Below, piece by piece: positions 1 through 6,828 of a stretch of DNA of 15,670 bases (position 1 is its first letter; each line of letters begins with the position of its first letter). Under the pieces are notes generated by a model, which was not told where the DNA came from, made no database searches, and saw only the letters and a program-made list of their open reading frames with translations. This DNA comes from Pseudomonadota bacterium (lineage in GTDB: Bacteria > Desulfobacterota > GWC2-55-46 > JADFVP01): NCBI GenBank assembly GCA_015222595.1, contig JADFVP010000010.1, forward strand, positions 1-15,670, written 5' to 3'. A program made the position numbers and the translations under genes.

Positions 1-499
1 CTACATAGGCATAACCGAGCCGCCGAACGAGATCTACGGCAAGGTGATGAGTATCTCGGACGAGCTGATGCACCGGTGGTACGAACTCCTTAGCGACATC
101 ACGAACGAAGAGCTTGATGCTATCCGCAACCAAAAGGTCCACCCGAAAGAGGCAAAAGAGCGGCTCGCGCACGAGCTGACCGCGCGCTTCCATTCTGAAG
201 AGGCCGCAGAGCAAGCAAAGATCGCCTTCGGGTCGCTCTTTAAGAAGAAAGAAATACCGGACGACATAGAAGAGGTCACGGTTACAATTCCAGACGACAC
301 CGTCTGGCTGCCCAAGGCAATGGCAGAGGCGGGGCTCGTAAAGTCCACCTCCGACGGCCGCCGGATGATCACGCAGGGCGGGGTAAAGGTAGACGGCGTT
401 AAAGCAACAGACCCGAAAGCAACGCTCGAAACCGGCGCGACCTACCTTCTACAGGCCGGAAAGAGGCATTTCAGGCAGGTTGTGCTGAAAAAGGGCTAA
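1..499 (+). CDS. tyrS: Tyrosyl-tRNA synthetase, C-terminal part (5' truncated)
   Basis: This protein charges tRNA-Tyr with tyrosine in the cytoplasm. The reading frame is open from base 2, and 165 residues remain. The first residues read YIGITEPP followed by KVMSISDEL, the stretch that follows the KMSKS loop in bacterial TyrRS, so the Rossmann catalytic domain lies upstream of the window. Roughly residues 15-80 form the helical anticodon-binding region (DELMHRWYELL, then HPKEAKERLAHELTARFHS). The last ~65 residues are an S4 RNA-binding domain (WLPKAMAEAGLVKSTSDGRR, then GGVKVDG). The GTG/ATG codons at 44-49 are internal, not starts. The frame ends in TAA, and the next gene has its own promoter. 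Family assignment is firm; the intact length cannot be seen. Confidence 0.93.
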   Translation, partial: YIGITEPPNEIYGKVMSISDELMHRWYELLSDITNEELDAIRNQKVHPKEAKERLAHELTARFHSEEAAEQAKIAFGSLFKKKEIPDDIEEVTVTIPDDTVWLPKAMAEAGLVKSTSDGRRMITQGGVKVDGVKATDPKATLETGATYLLQAGKRHFRQVVLKKG

Positions 500-534
500 A
501 AGAGCAGCCCTAAACGCCAAATAGACAAAAAAAA

Positions 535-564
535 TTGACTTTTCTCCCCTTTGCATGGTACAAA
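535..564 (+). promoter_or_regulatory. atpZ: Sigma70-type promoter for atpZIB
   Basis: A -35 box TTGACT (535-540) is followed after 18 bp by TACAAA (559-564). Transcription would begin near 571. This places the in-frame ATG at 555 inside the promoter and supports the downstream start of atpZ at 633. Confidence 0.55.
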
Positions 565-632
565 AACTGTTGGTTCGACGGTTTATTCAAAGGCAAAAGA
601 CCGACAAAGCCGAAAGCTCTATCTATATAAAG

Positions 633-860
633 ATGAAAAAGAAAAAAGAGGACGGCGCCCTAAAAGGTCTCTACAAGATAACCTCCATGGGTATCATGAT
701 GGCGGCCACAACCTTTATCGGCCTCGGTATCGGCGTCTATCTAGACAGGTACTTCGACACAAAGCCGTGGCTTACCATACTCTTTCTGCTCTTCGGAATA
801 GCGGCAGGCTTTAAAAATATTTACGAGATTGCGAAAGAATATGGCGACAAGTGCTCTTAA
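633..860 (+). CDS. atpZ: ATP synthase accessory protein AtpZ (AtpZ/AtpI family)
   Basis: This is a small inner-membrane protein of the family encoded at the head of many F1F0 operons. The family is linked to c-ring assembly or to Mg/Ca supply for the synthase. The 75-residue product has a charged N-terminus (MKKKKED), then two membrane helices at about 17-37 and 46-64. Between them sits the family signature of a Gly-rich helix end with LDRYF and a Thr/Pro turn (GLGIGVYLDRYFDTKPW). I chose ATG 633 because the alternative ATG 555 lies within the promoter and adds 26 atypical basic residues. No good Shine-Dalgarno sequence precedes either start. The gene overlaps atpI by 20 bases, which suggests translational coupling. 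Function is inferred from family and position. Confidence 0.8.
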   Translation: MKKKKEDGALKGLYKITSMGIMMAATTFIGLGIGVYLDRYFDTKPWLTILFLLFGIAAGFKNIYEIAKEYGDKCS

Positions 861-1236
861 CAGACTTAACCCGACGCCCGGAACCCTCTACAGAATGGCA
901 GGGTTCAACATAGTAGCAGGCGCGCTCGGCACGGGTGTTACGGCCATAATAAACTCCACGCTCGCCCCGGACTTTGCAGTAGGCTACCTTATGGGCGTCG
1001 CGAACCTCGTCTGGCTCTTTATTATCGCCCGGCGCGCAATGGGTAAAGGCGTACACTTTGCCGGACGCATGGTCGCAAGGAACTACTACATACGCTTTCT
1101 ACTAACGGCAGTAATACTGATACTGCTGATCTCAAAAGGAATTATGGAGCCGTGGCCGATGGTCGCTGGGCTCACTACTGCAATATTCGTCTCCATCGGT
1201 GCGATGGTGCTATCAATTCAAGCGGAGGAAGAGTAA
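841..1236 (+). CDS. atpI: ATP synthase subunit I (AtpI)
   Basis: AtpI is a non-stoichiometric membrane protein that helps assemble the F0 c-ring. The 131-residue product shows four hydrophobic segments, at about 18-36, 46-64, 82-99 and 104-125. The hairpins are separated by a basic loop (IARRAMGKGVHFAGRMVARN) and the tail is acidic (QAEEE). This is the usual size and layout of the family. ATG 841 is preferred over the in-frame TTG at 829: it is a stronger start codon, and GAAAG lies just upstream within the end of atpZ. The gene sits between atpZ and atpB, where AtpI is normally encoded. Its stop codon is two bases before the GTG of atpB, so the three genes form one operon. Confidence 0.82.
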   Translation: MATSALNRLNPTPGTLYRMAGFNIVAGALGTGVTAIINSTLAPDFAVGYLMGVANLVWLFIIARRAMGKGVHFAGRMVARNYYIRFLLTAVILILLISKGIMEPWPMVAGLTTAIFVSIGAMVLSIQAEEE

Positions 1237-1238
1237 AA

Positions 1239-1898
1239 GTGCATCACGATATTATTCTGCCAATCTTCGGTCTTCAGGTCCATACGGCGCTGATGATCTA
1301 TATAATTATCGGACTCGCCATCTTCTCGTTCATAATGGCCAAACGGCTAAAGATGGTTCCCGGACAGACTCAGTCGATCATAGAACTGGTCGTAGACTCC
1401 TTCTTAGGCCTCATAGACCAGTCGATGGGCCCCAAGGGAAGAAAGTACTTTCCCTTCATAATGACCTTCGCAGTCTTCATCTTCTTCGCAAACGTCTTGG
1501 GGATGATTCCGGGCCTGTTGCCGCCGACCGCCAACCTCAACACAACGGTAGGCCTCGCGCTGCTCGTCTTCTTCGCAACCCACATAATAGGCGTCAAGGA
1601 GCACGGCCTCAAGTACTTCAAGCACTTTGTCGGACCCGTCTGGTGGCTCGCGCCCCTTATGATTCCGATCGAGATCATCGGCCACATAGCGCGCCCGGTC
1701 TCGCTCTCGCTCAGACTCTTCGGTAACATGATGGGCCACGAGCAGATAGTAACCGTGCTGCTCATTCTTATGCCTGCGGCCTATCCGCTGCTCGCGCTCT
1801 CTACCGCGCTCGGCGTGCTCGTCATCTTCATTCAGTCCTTCATCTTCGCGCTCCTGTCCATGATGTATCTGGGCGGCGCACTCGAAGAAGCCCACTAA
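1239..1898 (+). CDS. atpB: ATP synthase F0 subunit a (AtpB)
   Basis: Subunit a forms the two proton half-channels against the c-ring in the inner membrane. The 219-residue product has about six hydrophobic segments and the family hallmark SLRLFGNMMGHE. Arg159 there corresponds to the essential Arg210 of the E. coli protein. Other conserved stretches are FFANVLGMIPGLLPPTANLN and the C-terminal SFIFALLSMMYLGGALEEAH. The GTG at 1239 is the start: GGAGG (1224-1228) lies 10 bases upstream, and the preceding in-frame residues belong to the overlapping atpI end. The protein is shorter than E. coli AtpB at the N-terminus, as in many other bacteria. The gene for subunit c (atpE), which commonly follows, is absent here; a hairpin and a terminator come instead. 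Confidence 0.95.
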   Translation: MHHDIILPIFGLQVHTALMIYIIIGLAIFSFIMAKRLKMVPGQTQSIIELVVDSFLGLIDQSMGPKGRKYFPFIMTFAVFIFFANVLGMIPGLLPPTANLNTTVGLALLVFFATHIIGVKEHGLKYFKHFVGPVWWLAPLMIPIEIIGHIARPVSLSLRLFGNMMGHEQIVTVLLILMPAAYPLLALSTALGVLVIFIQSFIFALLSMMYLGGALEEAH

Positions 1899-1899
1899 C

Positions 1900-1921
1900 C
1901 TGGGCCAGTTAAGGGGCCTAG
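1900..1921 (+). other. Hairpin just after the atpB stop
   Basis: CTGGGCC (1900-1906) can pair with GGCCTAG (1915-1921) around an 8-base loop, with one G-U pair. No U tract follows, so it is not a classical terminator. It could be a 3'-end stabiliser or processing site upstream of the real terminator. Confidence 0.35.
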
Positions 1922-1965
1922 CTTAATAGATGCGCGGGCTTTACGTAATGCAAAATTTTAATACC

Positions 1966-1999
1966 AAAGAGGTTCGGACTAAAGTCCGGGCCTCTTTTT
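1966..1999 (+). terminator. Rho-independent terminator of the atpZIB operon
   Basis: A continuous 14-bp stem pairs 1966-1979 with 1984-1997 (AAAGAGG... with ...CCTCTTT, two G-U pairs). It has a TAAA loop and runs into a short U tract (TTTTT to 1999). This is the clearest terminator in the window. Confidence 0.9.
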
Positions 2000-2024
2000 A
2001 TTGAATAAACAAGCTCAATAGGAA

Positions 2025-2051
2025 TAAAGTTTTCCTACGTATAACCGATAT
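2025..2051 (+). promoter_or_regulatory. Sigma28 (FliA)-like promoter upstream of the rpoH-like gene
   Basis: TAAAGTTT (2025-2032) is followed after 11 bp by ACCGATAT (2044-2051). Compared with the known enterobacterial FliA consensus TAAAGTTT-N11-GCCGATAA, this matches 14 of 16 positions with exact spacing. It lies between the atp terminator and the sigma70-type promoter, so a transcript from it would read only into the sigma-factor gene. Confidence 0.5.
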
Positions 2052-2089
2052 AGATCAGTATGTTACGCATAAACGGCACCACTTGTTGC

Positions 2090-2118
2090 TTGACATTCTA
2101 CATCCAAAACCCTACAAT
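2090..2118 (+). promoter_or_regulatory. rpoH: Sigma70 promoter of the rpoH-like gene
   Basis: A perfect -35 box TTGACA (2090-2095) is followed after exactly 17 bp by TACAAT (2113-2118). The predicted start near 2125 gives a leader of about 50 bases before the GTG at 2175. Confidence 0.75.
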
Positions 2119-2174
2119 ATAGTATTAGATATATCTAAGGGCAGCACAAACCACTTTCGAGGGGTACTATACAG

Positions 2175-2966
2175 GTGGCATTACCGGTATTAGCAGACTC
2201 TTTACAGCGTTACCTCAGCGAGGTAAACGCCTATCCGCTCTTGAGCGCCAAAGAGGAACTCACGATAGCAGAGCGGTACTGGAACGAGCGCAAGGTCGAA
2301 GATGCGCATACCCTCGTCACCTCGAACCTCCGCTACGTCATAAAGGTCGCAATGGAGTTCAGCCGCTACGGAGCAAAACTTGCCGACCTTATTCAGGAAG
2401 GCAACATGGGGCTCATGATCGCGGTCAAAAAGTTCGACCCGACCAAGGGCTTTCGCCTCATCACCTACGCAACCTGGTGGATAAAAGCGCAGATACAGGA
2501 CTACATAGTCAAGACCAAGGGACTCGTGCGCAACGGAAGTAAAGCCATGAAAAAGGCGCTCTTCTACAAGCAGGACAAAACCGAGACAGGCGACGCAAAT
2601 GCAAAGACCATTACGCTCGCTGCCGACATGTCGCTCGATACGACTCTGGGCGACTCCACCACCACCCATCTCGACCTCTTGAAAGAAGAGGGACCGAACC
2701 AGGAAGAGCTGCTCGGTGAACAAGAAGAGGCGACCGTAGTCTCAAAAGGCGTCTCGCTCGCAATACAGGATCTGAACGACCGCGAACGCCTCATCATAAC
2801 CGAAAGAGTGATGGCAGACGAACCGCAGAGCCTGCAAGCCATAGGCGTTACGCTGGGGCTGACGAGAGAACGTGTCCGCCAGATAGAGACCGCTGCGCTC
2901 AAGAAACTCAAAGACGCGCTCGGCACAAGAGACGCCGTCGTCGGCGCCCTCCCCTCCGGGGCCTAA
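2175..2966 (+). CDS. rpoH: RpoH (sigma32)-family RNA polymerase sigma factor with a shortened region 3
   Basis: This is a group 3 sigma factor of the heat-shock type, which directs core RNA polymerase to its promoters. The 263 residues show region 1.2 (SLQRYLSEVNAYPLLS), region 2.2 (ADLIQEGNMGLM, 70-81), region 2.4 (FRLITYATWWIKAQIQDYIV, 93-112) and a full region 4.2 helix-turn-helix (LGLTRERVRQIETAALKKLK, 227-246). The segment after ALFYKQDK (128-135) is odd. RpoH proteins have about 40 residues of region 3 there, ending near a DMSLD-like motif. Here only about 15 residues, polar and without a helix-turn-helix, bridge to DMSLD (151-155). The RpoH box is also divergent. A 14-residue Gly/Ala-rich tail is extra. 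GTG 2175 has GAGGGG 10 bases upstream. Family is sure; the heat-shock role is not. Confidence 0.85.
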   Translation: MALPVLADSLQRYLSEVNAYPLLSAKEELTIAERYWNERKVEDAHTLVTSNLRYVIKVAMEFSRYGAKLADLIQEGNMGLMIAVKKFDPTKGFRLITYATWWIKAQIQDYIVKTKGLVRNGSKAMKKALFYKQDKTETGDANAKTITLAADMSLDTTLGDSTTTHLDLLKEEGPNQEELLGEQEEATVVSKGVSLAIQDLNDRERLIITERVMADEPQSLQAIGVTLGLTRERVRQIETAALKKLKDALGTRDAVVGALPSGA

Positions 2967-3017
2967 TTGGGGCCAACGGGCCAACTTTTCCACGTCGGCC
3001 ATTTTCCCTCCGGGGCC
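2952..3017 (+). repeat. Two copies of a 12-bp CCCTCCGGGGCC repeat
   Basis: CCCTCCGGGGCC occurs at 2952-2963, in the last codons of the sigma-factor gene, and again at 3006-3017. Each copy contains a tiny CCC-TCC-GGG-type hairpin. CACGTCGG also occurs twice in this spacer, at 2991-2998 and 3069-3076. I found no long U-tract hairpin that would be a convincing terminator. Confidence 0.5.
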
Positions 3018-3021
3018 GTCT

Positions 3022-3050
3022 TTCACTTAAATACATTCTCCCTTTATAAA
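3022..3050 (+). promoter_or_regulatory. trhP: Sigma70-type promoter of trhP
   Basis: TTCACT (3022-3027) is followed after 17 bp by TATAAA (3045-3050). Four and five of six positions match the consensus boxes. The predicted start is about 75 bases before the GTG. Confidence 0.45.
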
Positions 3051-3133
3051 GACCGGGCTATTTTTTTCACGTCGGCTCATTCTTACTTCAATCTTTTTTT
3101 CTGCACACCAACTACCAACAAACAGTTCAACGC

Positions 3134-4414
3134 GTGAAAAGACCAGAACTTCTATCTCCAGCAGGAACATACCGTAATATGCGCTACGCCCTTGCCTACG
3201 GCGCAGACGCGGTCTATGCAGGCCAGCCCCGTTACTCCATGCGCGTGCGCGAGAACGACTTCGACCTCGCTCAGTTAGAGCGCGGCATAAACGAGACCCA
3301 TGCGCTCGGCAAGCGGTTCTACGTCGCCAGCAACCTCTCGCCCCACAACTCCAAGGTAAAGACCTACATGGGCCATATGGCCCCCGTAATAGCCATGCAG
3401 CCCGACGCCCTCATCATGTCCGACCCGGGGCTCATAATGATGGTGCGCGAACGCTGGCCCGAAGTGCCTATCCATCTCTCGGTTCAGGCCAATGTGATAA
3501 ACTTCGCTACAGTCAAGTTCTGGAGCCAGTTGGGAATAGCGCGCATCATACTCTCGCGCGAACTCTCCTTAGACGAGGTCGAAGAGATCCGCCAACTCTG
3601 CCCTGACATAGAGCTTGAGGTCTTTGTCCACGGGGCGCTCTGCATAGCGTACTCCGGCCGATGCCTCCTTTCGGGCTACATGAACCACCGCGACGCAAAT
3701 CAGGGCGCCTGCACAAACTCTTGCCGCTGGGACTACAAGGTACACGAAGCAGAGCAAGACGAAACCGGAGAGCTGCAACCGATAACAATGGCCTCTGTTC
3801 TGCTCGAAGAGAGCAAGCGGCCCGGAGACCTCATGCCCGCCCATGAGGACGAGCACGGAACCTACATAATGAACTCCAAAGACCTTAGGGCCGTGCAGCA
3901 CGTAGCGCGTCTGGCGGCTATGGGGATAGATTCGCTCAAGATTGAGGGGCGCACAAAGTCGCATTACTACGCCGCGCGCGCCACGCAGGTCTACCGCAGG
4001 GCAATAGACGACGCAGTGGACGGTCGCCCTTTTGACCTTAAGATGCTGAGAGAGTTGGACGGTCTAGCCAGCCGGGGCTACACCGAAGGCTTCTTCCGCC
4101 GCCACGCCCCGGAAGATTATCAGAACTACCTCATCGGCTCTTCAAAGCACGGCCGGCAGCAACTGGTCGGCGAGGTGGTAGAAATCAATACCGAAGAGCA
4201 GAATATGCTGATAAAGGTGAATAATAAATTCTCTGTCGGCGACTCCATGGAGCTTATGACGCCTGCCGGAAACCGGGACTTTGAACTTCGCTCCATGCTC
4301 TCGGTAGACGGCGAGCCTATCAAGATCGCTCCGGGCTCCGACACTTCTGTTCGTATACCGCTGCAGGGCGGGGCTAAAGAGGAGTTTACCCTGCTCTTAA
4401 AGGCGCTCGACTGA
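3134..4414 (+). CDS. trhP: tRNA 5-hydroxyuridine modification protein TrhP (YegQ, peptidase U32 family)
   Basis: TrhP is annotated historically as a U32 peptidase. In E. coli it takes part in prephenate-dependent hydroxylation of U34 in tRNA anticodons. The 426 residues begin with the family motif ELLSPAGTYRNMRYALAYGA. The centre carries the signature SGRCLLSGYMNHRDANQGAC. Four conserved cysteines (170, 177, 193, 197) are the probable iron-sulfur ligands. KDLRAV (from about 250) and DSLKIEGRTKSHYYAA follow, and the end is a small beta-rich C-terminal domain (from about 340) typical of the YegQ branch. The length is slightly below the E. coli protein. GTG 3134 gives an N-terminus that starts exactly at the conserved block, but no Shine-Dalgarno is evident. 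The gene stands alone between two intergenic spacers. Collagenase or protease activity is not implied. Confidence 0.88.
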   Translation: MKRPELLSPAGTYRNMRYALAYGADAVYAGQPRYSMRVRENDFDLAQLERGINETHALGKRFYVASNLSPHNSKVKTYMGHMAPVIAMQPDALIMSDPGLIMMVRERWPEVPIHLSVQANVINFATVKFWSQLGIARIILSRELSLDEVEEIRQLCPDIELEVFVHGALCIAYSGRCLLSGYMNHRDANQGACTNSCRWDYKVHEAEQDETGELQPITMASVLLEESKRPGDLMPAHEDEHGTYIMNSKDLRAVQHVARLAAMGIDSLKIEGRTKSHYYAARATQVYRRAIDDAVDGRPFDLKMLRELDGLASRGYTEGFFRRHAPEDYQNYLIGSSKHGRQQLVGEVVEINTEEQNMLIKVNNKFSVGDSMELMTPAGNRDFELRSMLSVDGEPIKIAPGSDTSVRIPLQGGAKEEFTLLLKALD

Positions 4415-4513
4415 GCGCCCTACCGTTTCGCCCACGCTTCTGCCCCGCCATTTACGCACCCTGTTGCCATATAAATTTTGCTCTACCTTTTGATCTACCG
4501 TCTACTCTACAAC

Positions 4514-4536
4514 AAAGAGCAAAAGAGTGTGCTCTT
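4514..4536 (+). other. Inverted repeat in the trhP-alr spacer
   Basis: AAGAGCA and TGCTCTT flank an 8-base centre between about 4515 and 4536. No U tract follows on the + strand, so it is more likely a protein-binding palindrome or a chance structure than a terminator. The remainder of the 4415-4664 spacer shows only the sigma28-like site. Confidence 0.25.
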
Positions 4537-4581
4537 GCGCCCCGTATATGGTATATTCGGTCTGTTTAGCCTTAAATATGA

Positions 4582-4608
4582 TAAAGTGTGACAATAATAG
4601 GCCGAGAG
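4582..4608 (+). promoter_or_regulatory. alr: Sigma28-like promoter upstream of alr
   Basis: TAAAGTGT (4582-4589) is followed after 11 bp by GCCGAGAG (4601-4608). This gives 13 of 16 matches to the FliA consensus with exact spacing, but the -10 core is weakened (GAGAG instead of GATAA). It would start transcription about 50 bases before the alr ATG. I saw no better sigma70 promoter in this spacer. Confidence 0.35.
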
Positions 4609-4664
4609 CGATACCCGGGCTTTTGCATACCCGGAAACAGACAAGAATCGGAACCGTATAGACG

Positions 4665-5969
4665 ATGAGCACGACCCTGAAAGACAGCCCCGACATAACC
4701 AGCCTATCCGGCACGCCCGGACAGGTCAATTCGTCCGGTTCGCCCGATACAATCGATCGGCCTACAGTGGCGACCATAGATACCTCTGCGCTTAAGCACA
4801 ACTTCGAGGCAATTAAGGCCGCGCTCGCTCCTGAAACCGAGATAATGGCCGTTGTCAAGGCCGACGGCTACGGCCACGGTGCGCTTGCCGTTGCGCGCCT
4901 CTTCGGCTCGCTAGGGGCGACCATGTTCGGTGTCGCGCTCCCGACAGAGGGCGCAGAACTTAGAGCGGGCGGCATAACGGCCCCGATACTGCTGCTCGGC
5001 GGCCTCTTTCCCGAACAGATCGAGTCGCTCTTCACCCACGACCTCACCCCTGTCGTCTACGACATAGAGACGATAGAGAGGATCGACAAGAGGGCTAAGG
5101 AGCTTGGCACAATAAAGCCCGTCCACCTGAAGATAGATACCGGTATGGCGCGGCTCGGCGTTCAGTGCGAAGAGCTAACTGTGCACTCGGAGGTGACGCA
5201 ACTGACAGAGCCAACAGAACACTCAAAGTCGGCGCCGGAGCAGAGCGAGCTAGAGGGACTGCTTCAGCGACTAAAAGAGGCAAAGAACGTAAAACTCGAC
5301 GGGCTCCTCTCCCACTTTGCCGAGTCCGACTCCGAGAACTCCGCGTTCAGTGCCACCCAACTCGCGCGTTTCAGCTCAGCGTTTGAAACGGTACGCTCCT
5401 TCGGCTTTCGTCCAAGGTACATCCACATGGCCAACTCCGCTGCTTCCGTTGCATCGAAAGAGTCGCACTTCAACCTCGTGCGCCCCGGCATAATGCTCTA
5501 CGGCTCGTACCCCGCGCCCCACCTTAAAGAGCGCGTAGAGTTGAGGCCGGCCCTTGAACTCACCACCCGCATACTCCAGCTCAAACGGGTGCCTGCGGGC
5601 ACACCCATAAGCTATGGCCGTACCTTTGTCACCACAAGAGAGTCTAAAATCGCCACCCTGCCGATCGGCTACGCCGACGGACTGCCGCGCGCACTCTCCT
5701 CTACATACCAGCTACCCCACTCGCTCTCCCACGGCGGAGACGTTTTGGTGCGCGGTGCGCGCGCCCCCATAGCAGGGACCATCTGCATGGACCTTACCAT
5801 GTGCGACGTTACCGATATCCCGGACGTAGAGGTCGGCGACGAGGTCGTTATAATAGGCACACGCGGTACGGAGAGTATCTCGGCAGAAGAGATAGCGGCA
5901 AAGACCGGAACGATCTCCTACGAGGTCTTCTGCTCCATCTCCAAGCGCGTACCACGGGTCTACATATAA
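4665..5969 (+). CDS. alr: Alanine racemase (PLP-dependent) with an N-terminal extension and an insert
   Basis: The enzyme interconverts L- and D-alanine, supplying D-Ala for peptidoglycan. AVVKADGYGHGA contains the PLP Schiff-base lysine, Lys65. HLKIDTGMARLG (154-165), HMANSAA (254-260) and RPGIMLYG follow in order. ISYGRTF holds the second catalytic base, Tyr317, and the C-terminal barrel has GYADGLPR and GTICMDLTM. At 434 residues it is about 70 longer than usual. About 31 residues of Ser/Thr/Pro/Gly-rich sequence precede the normal start (RPTVATIDTSALKHN), and about 30 polar residues are inserted after Gly165 (roughly 169-199). Neither touches a known active-site motif. A downstream start at GTG 4767 would remove conserved residues, so ATG 4665 is kept. 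The gene is probably cotranscribed with mlaE, 65 bases on. Confidence 0.95.
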   Translation: MSTTLKDSPDITSLSGTPGQVNSSGSPDTIDRPTVATIDTSALKHNFEAIKAALAPETEIMAVVKADGYGHGALAVARLFGSLGATMFGVALPTEGAELRAGGITAPILLLGGLFPEQIESLFTHDLTPVVYDIETIERIDKRAKELGTIKPVHLKIDTGMARLGVQCEELTVHSEVTQLTEPTEHSKSAPEQSELEGLLQRLKEAKNVKLDGLLSHFAESDSENSAFSATQLARFSSAFETVRSFGFRPRYIHMANSAASVASKESHFNLVRPGIMLYGSYPAPHLKERVELRPALELTTRILQLKRVPAGTPISYGRTFVTTRESKIATLPIGYADGLPRALSSTYQLPHSLSHGGDVLVRGARAPIAGTICMDLTMCDVTDIPDVEVGDEVVIIGTRGTESISAEEIAAKTGTISYEVFCSISKRVPRVYI

Positions 5970-6034
5970 ACCCGGCGGTAAGTATAAAGAAGATCGCTCT
6001 AGCTGTTTCGCCCTAAAGTGACTGGATCATAGAC

Positions 6035-6808
6035 GTGTTCAAAGATACTCTGGAAAGATTGGGCCTGTACGCCCAGAAGAGCATCAACTCGATAGGGCTG
6101 ATGATGATGATGCTCGCCAACGCCGCCATGCTCTGCTTCACCCCCCCCGTTAAAGTACGAAACATGTTCAAGCAGATGGAGTTCGTCGGCATCCAGTCGC
6201 TCTTTGTCGTAGTCCTTACCGGAGCCTTCACCGGCATGGTCCTGGCGCTTCAGGGCTACAACGCGCTAAAGAGGTTCGGGGCCGAATCCATGGTCGGGCC
6301 TACCGTTGCGCTCTCCATGGCGCGCGAACTCGGCCCAGTGCTCACGGGGCTTATGGTAACGGGCCGCGCCGGAAGCGCAATGGCCACGGAGCTTGGCACA
6401 ATGCGCGTTACCGAGCAGATAGACGCGCTCTCTACAATGGGCATAAACCCGGTAAAGTATCTTGTGGTGCCGCGTATCGTAGCCGGAATACTGATGTTCC
6501 CTCTGCTGACCGTAATAACCGACTTTGTGGGCGTTATCGGCGGTTACCTCGTCGGGGTCAAGCTGCTCGGCATAAACTCCGGAGTCTACATAGGGCGCAC
6601 AGTAGACTTTGTGACCATAGATGATATTGCGATGGGGCTCTACAAATCGCTCGTCTTCGGCCTCATCATGACGCTTGTAGCCTGCTACAACGGCTTCTAC
6701 ACGACAGGCGGAGCAGAGGGCGTGGGACGGGCCGCCACTACCTCGGTCGTAACGGCTTCGGTTATGATTCTAATATCCGATTACCTGCTCTCGTCAATAC
6801 TGGGCTGA
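6035..6808 (+). CDS. mlaE: MlaE-family phospholipid ABC transporter permease
   Basis: This is the inner-membrane permease of an MCE-type lipid transporter, which moves phospholipid between the inner membrane and the periplasmic MCE protein. The 257 residues include the family core RELGPVLTGLMVTGRAGSAM followed by ATELGTMRVTEQIDAL (97-132), which couples to the ATPase. Hydrophobic segments follow at about 52-75, 90-110, 143-178 and 203-222, with a last one at about 236-256. An amphipathic N-terminal helix (1-15) is normal in the family. GTG 6035 is the start in line with family length. The gene opens a three-gene block with mlaF and mlaD, and alr lies 65 bases upstream with no promoter visible between them. 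It could serve Mla-type maintenance or another lipid substrate. Confidence 0.92.
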   Translation: MFKDTLERLGLYAQKSINSIGLMMMMLANAAMLCFTPPVKVRNMFKQMEFVGIQSLFVVVLTGAFTGMVLALQGYNALKRFGAESMVGPTVALSMARELGPVLTGLMVTGRAGSAMATELGTMRVTEQIDALSTMGINPVKYLVVPRIVAGILMFPLLTVITDFVGVIGGYLVGVKLLGINSGVYIGRTVDFVTIDDIAMGLYKSLVFGLIMTLVACYNGFYTTGGAEGVGRAATTSVVTASVMILISDYLLSSILG

Positions 6809-6828
6809 CTTGAAAAGAGACGTTAAAT

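Noticed and set aside
551..814. Alternative frame over atpZ
   Set aside because: It begins inside the promoter and yields a basic, motif-free peptide, whereas the other frame gives the AtpZ two-helix pattern.
2089..2118. Sigma32-type autoregulatory promoter overlapping the sigma70 boxes
   Set aside because: CTTGAC and CCCTACA recall the heat-shock consensus only loosely, and the same bases fit sigma70 far better.
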